Source of the DNA: Dyadobacter luticola
GTDB lineage: Bacteria; Bacteroidota; Bacteroidia; Cytophagales; Spirosomataceae
DNA length: 64,000 nt
Reading direction: 5' to 3'
Assembly (NCBI RefSeq): GCF_005860805.1
Contig: NZ_VCEJ01000002.1
Location: 186,001 to 250,000, forward strand
In this document: positions 17,391 through 25,111 of the stretch, piece after piece
Numbering within the stretch: the first letter of the stretch is position 1
How the letters are laid out: each line of letters begins with the position of its first letter
Translations under genes and position numbers: made by a program
Notes under the pieces: model-generated
Told to the model about the DNA's origin: nothing
What the model saw: the letters and a program-made list of their open reading frames with translations, nothing else
Databases searched by the model: none

Positions 17391-17711
17391 CTAAATCCTG
17401 GGCGGCTGCCAGATAGAGGTGAGATCGCCGGTTAATTTTCCCGGGAGATATGCAAAAGTGATTTCTTCAAAAGAAATAAAGGAAGATAAAAATGGTACGG
17501 AAGGAAGCTGCGGCTGCAAAGTAACCCCGGCACAGCAGGCGCAAATGCAAAACGGGGAACAAAGATCCATTTGGGCAGGATGCCCTTGATGCGTGTTGGC
17601 TGCAACCGTACTGACCGAGACAAGCGCATTCTCCGAAGCTTCATCCTGGCAAGGCATGCAAGCCAGCAGCATCGTATAAACCGACAAAAAGATCAGTACC
17701 CATCGCGTCAT
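17391..17711 (-). CDS. Small Cys/His-containing secreted protein of metal efflux operon (DUF6660-like)
   Basis: 106 aa from ATG 17711 (an ATG at 17741 would add ten residues before the signal). A signal peptide ends near LLACMPCQDE. The mature part has a HQGHPAQMDLCSPFCICACCAG region with five cysteines and two histidines, suited to bind soft metals. I recall similar short proteins (DUF6660) placed first in Bacteroidota CzcCBA or CusA operons; this order is seen here. A role as periplasmic metal sensor or chaperone is inference. The gene is the first of the efflux operon. Confidence 0.72.
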   Translation of the reverse strand: MTRWVLIFLSVYTMLLACMPCQDEASENALVSVSTVAANTHQGHPAQMDLCSPFCICACCAGVTLQPQLPSVPFLSSFISFEEITFAYLPGKLTGDLTSIWQPPRI

Positions 17712-17763
17712 TTTGTAAAGGTAAGGGAGATGGAAGTGCAACAGGTAGGCAAGAAGGGATTAT

Positions 17764-17801
17764 GAAATAAAAAGAGCCCCCGACTGGTTGGTCAGAGGCT
17801 C
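17764..17801 (-). terminator. Intrinsic terminator of the metalloprotease/T9SS mini-protein operon
   Basis: On the minus strand gagcc...ggctc plus inner gac...gtc pairs form a hairpin (17774-17801) followed by a run of T (ctttttattt). It lies 20 bases after the 132-aa gene. Confidence 0.7.
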
Positions 17802-17821
17802 GGATTTTGCGTCGGGCGTTA

Positions 17822-18220
17822 CTATTTGATTACGGCTAGTTTTTCAGAATAAACAAGTTTGTCTTTTCGAAGCGATACAATGTACTGACCTGCCGGAAAA
17901 GTGGACACATCCAGATATTCATCGTCAAACTTTTTGTTCACGACAACTCGGCCAAGTTCGTCATAGACGAGTAAAATCGCACCGTTAATGTCAACAAATT
18001 CAGCCCTGTCGCCCAAAGCAACTTTCACTGTTTTCGATGCTGGATTGGGATACAAAGCCAGCGACCCTTTGATAATACGCGAGACATCGTAGCTTGGGTA
18101 AAAATATAGTCTTTCATTTTCATCTTTTGACTTGTCCTGCGCTTGCTGAGCAAGTACTTCGCAACTCAGGATTGATAATACTGAAATGGTCGTAATTATG
18201 AAATGCTTTTTCATTTTCAT
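17822..18220 (-). CDS. Mini-protein made of a signal peptide and a T9SS type A sorting domain
   Basis: 132 aa. A signal peptide (about 1-25, cut near LAQQAQ), a short charged linker, then a T9SS C-terminal sorting domain filling about residues 52-132 (LALYPNPASKTVKV ... FPAGQYIVSLRKDK ... KLAVIK). There is no room for a cargo domain. T9SS domains direct passage through the outer membrane and are normally cut off a large cargo. Its ATG overlaps the stop of the giant metalloprotease gene by 4 bases (ATGA), so translation is probably coupled. The protease lacks such a domain itself. See finding. Confidence 0.82.
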   Translation of the reverse strand: MKMKKHFIITTISVLSILSCEVLAQQAQDKSKDENERLYFYPSYDVSRIIKGSLALYPNPASKTVKVALGDRAEFVDINGAILLVYDELGRVVVNKKFDDEYLDVSTFPAGQYIVSLRKDKLVYSEKLAVIK

Positions 18221-21200
18221 GGGAGTTGATAGTGGAATTGAATTGTTCTTTTTGCATTCTTCACACGACCGGGGAAGTGTGGGTCAGCTGGTACGGTTGG
18301 GATTGTCTTGTTTAAAGTCCAGCTTCCGCCGCTTGCAGGGCGCTTATATTCCTTGGCATTCAAGATAATTTTCGGGCTGGCTGCCGGATCAGCACAGTTC
18401 TGGCACATGCTGGTAATTTCTAACTCCACGGTGTAGTCACCAGTTTGGTCTTTGATCTGCCCGTTCATATTGCCATTGTATAGTTGTCCCTCGCCCGGCA
18501 CAAAATCTACTTGCAACCACATGTCAGTGTTAGACATGCCAGTGCCTACAAAATCGAGGTTCCCATCAGGCCTGAATACTTTAATTGAATAATCAAAATT
18601 ATGGAAACCTGTGCCATCTTTAAGAAGGTCTTCAACTTCGAGGGTGAACCCCAGGTCAAATTCGTCAGGCTCCTTTTCCGTTTGGAACTGTGAAGCTGCT
18701 AAGGGACCAATGCAGCCATAGCTGCTTTTGGTTCTGACTCCCCACTTGTAATTCTTTTCAAATTCCAGGTTAGGCACTGTAGCGCCCACATTCCCAACTT
18801 CCATATCAGTGACAATGTTTTCTAAACCATTGTTGTTTTTGACTTTGGCGAGCGAAAATAGATAGCTGCCAGTGTTGGTTGGGTCGAGCCACTTAAAATG
18901 AATGCTGTTATCATTGTCAAAAGGAACAGTTTGGGCCGAAGGAGATAGCGTAGTCACGGCAGGCGGGCTTACTTTATACCCCGCCACAGCTTCCGGTCCG
19001 AATACCCAGTTGTCATTGATATCTTTCACGCCAGCACTGATTTTTCTCAGATATTGGCCTGGATACTCGCTGGCGCCATTTATCTGGACGGGGCTGGATC
19101 CGAAGGTGTAAATACCTTTGGCTATTTCCTGATTATTTAATGCATTGACTATTCTATATTGATACCCTGTAGCACCTTTCACCTCTCCCCATGCCAGCGA
19201 TACCGTGACGCCGGGGTCGATGCAGTTTTCAGGGCTCATAGCTGGTTTTGCTATCAAGTCTTTGTCAACTTTAAAGTGAAAGCGCGGTGGTATCTCGCCA
19301 GTTTCTTCCTCAGGCATGAAAGGTTCTACCGCCGAATGCATGGGGGCGAATGTCCAAGCGTAAATATGCTTGTCTTCCAGGAGTTTAAGGCCATTTACCC
19401 AAAATTCTGAAAACGGCTTTTCGCGTGAATCAACCACATCCATTGCGTCGTCCTGGTCTCCATTAAAATAAAAACGGTGGTAATATTTGTCCGCCCTATC
19501 ATTCAGATCAGCTGTCAGCTGAAGGCTGCCAATCATAGGGACATGTTGCCCATCCGCCGGTTGAGAAAGTTGAATTTTGGGCGTATCAGTTTTAAAATTT
19601 TCTATGGCGCTTACCTCTCCATAAGCATTGGGCAACGCTTCCTTCTCTTCTTCCTGAAAAGGCAAAGTCTTGCCATCGGCCAGCACATGTACCGCCCATT
19701 CAGACCCGAGCCGGCGACGTGCCGTTACATTCCAGTTGTAAGAAGTGTTTTTTGATAGCGCGAGCGTTTTGCTGATTACTTCCTGAGCATTATCGGGATC
19801 AAACAGGGATTCATGTGTTATGGTTTGGGGAGTGACCTTGCCGCTTAAATCTGTAACATTTAGGTCATATCCATCCGCTCCCTTTACGACTTCCCAACTG
19901 ATAGGGCTCTTCCAGGCTGGTATCTCGGTCCCACCCTGAGGGACCAAATTAGAAACTGCCTTCACATTATCGGTCTTGAAATCATAGGTGATTGTCCATT
20001 TAATTTTGCTCTGCAACTGCTCGCAAAAAACCGGATCATCGGTGACCGGGCAACCCAGTCTTGGGTCTCCGCTTTTGCTCAATCGCGAGTGAATGTAGTA
20101 AGTCTGGTTGGGTTCGAGGTTGACATAACCATATACCATTGAGCTCATTTGGTTGGGCGCAGCGCTGCTGACAAATTGGTAAACAGGGGCCTCACTATCA
20201 TTGAACGTAGGGCTCTTACTCACTTCAAAAAGCCTTTCACTCTCGTAAAGCGGATATTCAACTTCGGTACCCACTTTCACAGTCCAAGGATATTCAGAGT
20301 CGCCTTCATCCGGTGTATGTTTCAATGTCGAAGCATAATCAGGCAAGCCCAAAACCGCTGCCCAGGCATCGTAAAAGGCAATATATTCTTTTGGCTTCGA
20401 ATTGATGAAGTCGCCAGGTACCACGTCGTGGAGAACCTTCAGGGTAATGGCGCGGAATTCTTCGATGGTGGAATTAACATTGGAAGCCATATAGGCATCC
20501 CAAAGAACTTTAACTACCAGATCTAAATCCTGCGGAAAAATAGTGTATTTCAGTTCCGGGTATTCATCCGTACTGTATTGCTCTGCTCCGTTACCCAATA
20601 GCTCGTAAAGTTTTTCTAAAATACCCGCATTTCTTTCAGCAAAGTTATCGTCCCAATATTGGCCCTTGTAAACAGCGGCTTGTCCATAACTTTTTGGAGA
20701 AAAGAAGTCTTTGTAATAGCTGGGATCGCTTTGATCAGAAAACAAAGTCCAGATGTCATCTGCCTGAGGGTTTTGCACGAATTTCTCATAGTCCCTCTTA
20801 ACTTGCAAAGCGAAAATATTACCTAGGCCGGCAACGATCGTTTTCCATTCTGAACTGGATTGCTTATCCTGAGACTTTCGAAAAAAGTCTATTAATTTAA
20901 AGTAGGACTTGCTTAGATGATCCCTATTAACTGATATTTCACTCATCGGCAAGTGTATTTCAAAGCGTTTTTCCAGTGTTTCTGAGGGGTTGTACTTGAT
21001 GATTGAAACATTGCCTGGTTCAACAATCATGTTCATGTGGAAATTGCCATTTCCGTCAGCACCATTTTGGCCGAATCGATTTTCGAACCAATCTCGGCAC
21101 AACTGAGTAAACTTAAAAATGCTGACACCGTATTTTGAAATCTCTAAATTATTGCCATCAGAAAATATGCCGTCTCCTTCCCAGTCAATAATGTCATTTC

Positions 21201-22707
21201 CTCTCGCTCCGTAAAATACATTGATTGGATTTAGATTTTCGCAGTCACGAAGAAATGAAACCTGAGAAATTTGAGAATTGATATTGATAGAACCGTCTGC
21301 TGACTTAATGTTTGTTAAAACGCCCAAAGAGGTGGTAACGTTCTTCGTAGAGCAGGCGATATTGGAGATCTCTGGAAATACCCCAACAGAATTCCATGCA
21401 TTTGTTAGTTGGTTATATGCGTATGAGTTATAGCCATATCCGTACTCAATCAGGGCATCTAAAGTAGCGCGGCGCAAATCTGCATAAGTCGCCGAAGTTG
21501 TCAGTTTTTTTGTGAAGGATTTAAAAAAAATCTTTAAGGCAAGAAGATATGAAGCTTCAATATCGCCTTGGATTAGAGGCTGAACGTTAATTCCGCTATT
21601 GGTTGCGCCGTTGACTAAGCTATAAAAGACGAGCGTTTCGACACTACCGTTGGTATGTTCTTCGTAGTTGGCAGCACTCGGATCACTTTGATAGTACTGG
21701 CCTTGAAAATAATTAGGCAGGCCGTAACTTAACGGATCGTTGAATGGGTTAGAATTAATGTTATAGGATGATAGCTCCCATTCTGTTTGCCAATGTCCTC
21801 CATTCAAATGGCCAACCTCAGCCCAGTCACTAAAAGAGAGCCCCAATATATCTGCAAAACCTTCATCCAGCTCTCGTTTTGTCGGTGACGGGTCTCCCTG
21901 GTTCAAAATAGTTGTTGCATATTGGATGATTCCATGCGTCATTTCGTGTCCGACGGTCACACGGGTAATTTTAAACTCATTCAAAAAAGGATTACGTGGG
22001 ATATGAATTTCAACCTCTTCATTGTCAAAATAAGCCAATGTAGTTTTATCGGCATTGTCGGCGTCAATGATGATAGAAAGTGGTGTTTGTCCAATCCCAT
22101 CTATTCCCTTCCAACCTTCACCATATTCATCTTTGAAAGTTTCAAACAGGAATTTGTTAAATTTTTGGGCCGCTTCAAGGGCGCTTATAGCCGTGAGATC
22201 ATTAAAGTATTTCACAGGATTTTCAGCCGTAGAATTTATTTTTATCAGCGTATTAAATGGTCCCTGGTAATTTGCTTGATTATTACCTAACGGAATAATG
22301 CCAGCAAACGGACGTAAGATGCTGTTGGCTAAACCGGCAACCTGAATTGGGCCGTAAAGGGCGAGCGAATGGTCAACTGGTGATGACAAAGCCAATCCTG
22401 TAGTATAACCTGGATCAAACGGTTTGGGATCTATTGAGCTGAACTCAGTATTTGGGGTAACTAGGTAAGCTTGACCATATACGTTCTGATTTCCGTGAAA
22501 GTCTGTTGGGACATTTGTGATCAAGTAAGTAACCGGATCGTAAAGCTGGCCAAGTCTTCCAGGAATAATGGGTGAATTAGGTTCGATAAATTGTTGAGGT
22601 TCATACAATAGTTGCCCGTAGGCAGCTGGCTTGATCATACAAACACAACATAGAAATAGAAGTTGCAACCAGTGTTGATGCTTCAACCCGCAATAGACTT
22701 GTTTCAT
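18217..22707 (-). CDS. Giant secreted M4-type (gluzincin) metalloprotease with repeat tail
   Basis: 1496 aa from ATG 22707, chosen because it directly precedes a signal peptide (MKQVYCGLK ... IKPAAYGQ); an upstream ATG at 22740 adds 11 residues. The zinc site is HEMTH (254-258) with the third ligand glutamate in DEGFADILG (E282), 24 residues after the second His, the spacing of M4/thermolysin-like peptidases. After the catalytic part (to about 460) follow roughly 1000 residues of beta-sandwich, fibronectin III-like segments (for example SPISWEVVKGADGYDLNV; VSLAWGEVKGATGYQYRIV). No sorting domain is seen at its C-terminus. AT content is higher than in neighbours. Preceded by a conserved paired repeat at 22771. 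Confidence 0.85.
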   Translation of the reverse strand: MKQVYCGLKHQHWLQLLFLCCVCMIKPAAYGQLLYEPQQFIEPNSPIIPGRLGQLYDPVTYLITNVPTDFHGNQNVYGQAYLVTPNTEFSSIDPKPFDPGYTTGLALSSPVDHSLALYGPIQVAGLANSILRPFAGIIPLGNNQANYQGPFNTLIKINSTAENPVKYFNDLTAISALEAAQKFNKFLFETFKDEYGEGWKGIDGIGQTPLSIIIDADNADKTTLAYFDNEEVEIHIPRNPFLNEFKITRVTVGHEMTHGIIQYATTILNQGDPSPTKRELDEGFADILGLSFSDWAEVGHLNGGHWQTEWELSSYNINSNPFNDPLSYGLPNYFQGQYYQSDPSAANYEEHTNGSVETLVFYSLVNGATNSGINVQPLIQGDIEASYLLALKIFFKSFTKKLTTSATYADLRRATLDALIEYGYGYNSYAYNQLTNAWNSVGVFPEISNIACSTKNVTTSLGVLTNIKSADGSININSQISQVSFLRDCENLNPINVFYGARGNDIIDWEGDGIFSDGNNLEISKYGVSIFKFTQLCRDWFENRFGQNGADGNGNFHMNMIVEPGNVSIIKYNPSETLEKRFEIHLPMSEISVNRDHLSKSYFKLIDFFRKSQDKQSSSEWKTIVAGLGNIFALQVKRDYEKFVQNPQADDIWTLFSDQSDPSYYKDFFSPKSYGQAAVYKGQYWDDNFAERNAGILEKLYELLGNGAEQYSTDEYPELKYTIFPQDLDLVVKVLWDAYMASNVNSTIEEFRAITLKVLHDVVPGDFINSKPKEYIAFYDAWAAVLGLPDYASTLKHTPDEGDSEYPWTVKVGTEVEYPLYESERLFEVSKSPTFNDSEAPVYQFVSSAAPNQMSSMVYGYVNLEPNQTYYIHSRLSKSGDPRLGCPVTDDPVFCEQLQSKIKWTITYDFKTDNVKAVSNLVPQGGTEIPAWKSPISWEVVKGADGYDLNVTDLSGKVTPQTITHESLFDPDNAQEVISKTLALSKNTSYNWNVTARRRLGSEWAVHVLADGKTLPFQEEEKEALPNAYGEVSAIENFKTDTPKIQLSQPADGQHVPMIGSLQLTADLNDRADKYYHRFYFNGDQDDAMDVVDSREKPFSEFWVNGLKLLEDKHIYAWTFAPMHSAVEPFMPEEETGEIPPRFHFKVDKDLIAKPAMSPENCIDPGVTVSLAWGEVKGATGYQYRIVNALNNQEIAKGIYTFGSSPVQINGASEYPGQYLRKISAGVKDINDNWVFGPEAVAGYKVSPPAVTTLSPSAQTVPFDNDNSIHFKWLDPTNTGSYLFSLAKVKNNNGLENIVTDMEVGNVGATVPNLEFEKNYKWGVRTKSSYGCIGPLAASQFQTEKEPDEFDLGFTLEVEDLLKDGTGFHNFDYSIKVFRPDGNLDFVGTGMSNTDMWLQVDFVPGEGQLYNGNMNGQIKDQTGDYTVELEITSMCQNCADPAASPKIILNAKEYKRPASGGSWTLNKTIPTVPADPHFPGRVKNAKRTIQFHYQLP

Positions 22708-22770
22708 AAATAAATGTTTAGAAGTTATTACTAACCCCAAACTTCCAAAACCTCATTCACCAAAAACGAA

Positions 22771-22806
22771 TCCGTTGAACTAACGGTAGGACTAATGAAC
22801 TAACGG
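22771..22806 (-). promoter_or_regulatory. Paired repeat, LytTR-like site (copy A)
   Basis: gaactaacgg at 22777-22786 and 22797-22806, period 20. Read on the minus strand each copy is ACCGTTAGT, which fits the LytTR-family binding consensus [TA][AC][CA]GTTN[AG][TG] with the usual 11-12 base gap between direct repeats. The first copy is also half of an inverted repeat CCGTT-N5-AACGG (22772-22786). It lies 64-100 bases before the metalloprotease start. The same block recurs at 25041. Confidence 0.65.
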
Positions 22807-22825
22807 TAATGACAGGGGTAATTAC

Positions 22826-22858
22826 AAAAAAAAATGGCAGGTAAAACCCGCCATTTTT
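22826..22858 (-). terminator. Intrinsic terminator after the T9SS protein gene
   Basis: On the minus strand aaaatggcgggt-tttt-acctgccattttt-like arms (TGGC/GCCA plus GGT/ACC with one mismatch) are followed by nine T. It lies about 65 bases after the stop at 22922. Confidence 0.7.
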
Positions 22859-22921
22859 AAGCATTCACAACACACACTATCTCAACGCAAAACAAGCTAC
22901 GTTGTAAGCACTGCACACACA

Positions 22922-23932
22922 CTATCTTTTGATCACCTTGTTGGTGACCGAAGTTCCGTCTTGCCGGGTGGCTTTGATGAGGTAGACTCCGGCTGGGGCG
23001 TTGCCCAGGTCAAATGCTTTTTTGTTTGCATCCGGGCCGGGCACGAGAGCGATAGGGAGCGCCCGGCCGTTTGCAGTGTAAATTTCTATCTGATGATATT
23101 TCGTCCAGTCCGGCAGCTCAATGTGTAATTTCGATGTGAACGGGTTTGGATATACGCTTAATGTTTCTTCTTCTTCAAATTCCAGCGACGCGATCCTGCT
23201 GTATGCAAATGTTCCGTCGTTATCGATCATTTTCAGGCGGTACAGGTTCTCTCCATTCAGCGGAGCATTGTCGGTGTAGTTGTAACTGACGTTTGTTTTG
23301 CTTTCGCCCCGGGCTTTTACTTCTGCAAGCGCTTCCCAGCTTTTCCCGTCGCCACTCCGCTGAATTTCGAAATGATCACTGTTGCTTTCCTCTGCTGTTT
23401 CCCAACTTAATACGGCAATGTTTTCTTGTTTGGTTGCTGTGAATTGGATTAAGGTTACTGGTAAAATGCTGTTTGTACCTGTGGCTGTAATTTTTAATAA
23501 ATCTTGTGTGAAAAAATTATGGTCAACAATGTTATCTGAGGTACTTACATTTCCGATTGCAGTTGTTACCCAATGTTCTGTTTCATTAAAGTATGCGATT
23601 TTTAGATCAGACTCCGCAATTCCATTCAACTCAATCTCTTCATATTTAATCCCAATATTACCACTGAAATTGATTGGCTCATTGAAAGTGTAAACTCTTT
23701 TGATACTCCCACTCGGTGATCCGGCTACCGGCTCGTCTAAAACATTTATTGTTTTGTTTTCCCAAATAGTATTGTTGAATGTTGGTTTGAAAATGAGACC
23801 GTCAATTGCTATTGTCGAGTTTGCAGCTACGAAGAAACTTTCTCCGGAAGCGAATTGAGCATTAGATCGTTCTATAATACATAAGGACAGAGTGATGCCT
23901 AATTTAACCAAATCTTCTATTTTTAAAACCAT
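22922..23932 (-). CDS. T9SS type A sorting domain protein (cassette 1)
   Basis: 336 aa from ATG 23932, preferred over 23950 because it begins the signal peptide (MVLKIEDLVKLGITLSLCI, cut near SNAQF). The middle has no clear enzyme motif. At about 185-255 there is an FN3-like segment (FEIQRSGDGKSWEAL ... GENLYRLKMIDNDGTFAYS) widely seen just before sorting domains in Cytophagales proteins. The T9SS domain fills the end (LSVYPNPFTSKLHIEL ... APAGVYLIKATRQDG ... VIKR). It starts 30 bases after the C1q-like gene and has a paralogue at 41539 in the same gene order. Confidence 0.85.
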   Translation of the reverse strand: MVLKIEDLVKLGITLSLCIIERSNAQFASGESFFVAANSTIAIDGLIFKPTFNNTIWENKTINVLDEPVAGSPSGSIKRVYTFNEPINFSGNIGIKYEEIELNGIAESDLKIAYFNETEHWVTTAIGNVSTSDNIVDHNFFTQDLLKITATGTNSILPVTLIQFTATKQENIAVLSWETAEESNSDHFEIQRSGDGKSWEALAEVKARGESKTNVSYNYTDNAPLNGENLYRLKMIDNDGTFAYSRIASLEFEEEETLSVYPNPFTSKLHIELPDWTKYHQIEIYTANGRALPIALVPGPDANKKAFDLGNAPAGVYLIKATRQDGTSVTNKVIKR

Positions 23933-23962
23933 ATAATACAGTGTTGACAATGTAAGTGGAAT

Positions 23963-24958
23963 CTATAATTTGATCAAAAGATGACCGCTGAAGAAGTTAG
24001 CTCGCTCTTGAGTGTAGTATTCGTAATAATCACTGGTTGAACTGTAAACTGAAATATATACCTGATCACCTTCGAGTAAATAGACATCTGTTGAAAGTAG
24101 CTCGCTGCTCGCTTCCGAAATTTTTGTGCTATTTCCACCCCGTTTTACAACTAGAGCAAAATCCACTTTTGCACCGAGATTAGTTAAACGTGTGAGCATT
24201 GCATCGAAATGATAAATACCGTTTTTTGGGGCTACGAAAGAGTTCTTTGGATTCCCGTTGAAATCGTTATAATTATTTCCTAAATCATAATCTTTTCCTG
24301 CAAACGGAATCTGCGTTTCAACTTGCCCTGCAATTTTTTGCCCACCATTACCCTTCACCCCACTTGCCCGAAAAGCAACTGCCCCCTCCCATGTCGCATT
24401 CCCACTCGCGTCACTTGTTAAAACCTTTCCAGCACCAGGTGATTGCGCTGATCCCGCAATCTGAATTTTTCCACTCGTTTTAAGAGCGTAACCCTGAACA
24501 TTATGAACCCGAAGCGTAGCAGAGTTAGCGTTGTTTGAGTAATTTTCAAAGTTTAAAAGTTGATCCTCTGCACCTGTTCCTTCATAAGGTAGGCTCCACT
24601 GATTAAGGCTTCGCCAGTTTGGGCTTGCCGTTGTTCCGCTATTGTAGTAAAATCCTGTCCCAGCGTACATCGCCGCATTTGTGTTATAAACTAGGAGAGC
24701 AGTTGCTGGATTGGGGACGCTGGTCTTGTCTGACTTGCTGAGTAGAAGTGCACTAGGAATAAGAAGCCCTTTTTTGAAATTACCATAAATATGCAGTGCT
24801 GCACTAGGATCGGGATCGGTCGTCCCGATCCCAACACCCTGTGAAAATGTATTTTTAGAAAAGAGGAAAGTGAGTAGAAAAATGAAGAGAAGGGAAAATC
24901 GATTGTCGTGTACGCTTGGTGGCGTGAATGTGCGGGTGTTGGTATAGTTCTGTCTCAT
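23963..24958 (-). CDS. C1q-like secreted protein (cassette 1)
   Basis: 331 aa. A signal peptide (hydrophobic FSLLFIFLLTFLF, cut near TFSQG) is followed by VGIGTTDPDPSAALHI, a start typical of phage-tail-fibre-like or adhesin-like Bacteroidota proteins. A Gly/Asn-rich region with AGKVLTSDASGNATW (about 175-192) leads to a C1q/TNF-like jelly-roll (about 196-331: AFRASGVKG, FVAPKNGIYHFDAML, LLEGDQVYISVYS, FFSGHLLIKL). C1q-like domains form trimers and bind ligands. It is the first gene after the repeat at 25041 and is co-directional with the T9SS protein. Confidence 0.8.
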   Translation of the reverse strand: MRQNYTNTRTFTPPSVHDNRFSLLFIFLLTFLFSKNTFSQGVGIGTTDPDPSAALHIYGNFKKGLLIPSALLLSKSDKTSVPNPATALLVYNTNAAMYAGTGFYYNSGTTASPNWRSLNQWSLPYEGTGAEDQLLNFENYSNNANSATLRVHNVQGYALKTSGKIQIAGSAQSPGAGKVLTSDASGNATWEGAVAFRASGVKGNGGQKIAGQVETQIPFAGKDYDLGNNYNDFNGNPKNSFVAPKNGIYHFDAMLTRLTNLGAKVDFALVVKRGGNSTKISEASSELLSTDVYLLEGDQVYISVYSSTSDYYEYYTQERANFFSGHLLIKL

Positions 24959-25040
24959 TTTAATGCCTCTTAGTGTGGATTAGAAATGTGTTTTTGAAAA
25001 CCTGAAACAAATATGTTCAGGCTTTCAAAAATTGTCCTAA

Positions 25041-25077
25041 TCCGTTTAACTAACGGCAGGAATGAGTGAACTAACGG
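25041..25077 (-). promoter_or_regulatory. Paired repeat, LytTR-like site (copy B)
   Basis: taactaacgg (25047-25056) and gaactaacgg (25068-25077), period 21, in the same context as at 22771: both blocks begin aatccgtt, share agga between copies and end in aactaacgg. It lies 83-119 bases upstream of the C1q-like gene. The first copy is again an inverted repeat CCGTT-N5-AACGG (25042-25056). Confidence 0.65.
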
Positions 25078-25111
25078 GCAGATTTACGCTTTCCGGGAAT
25101 CAGGATTCGAA

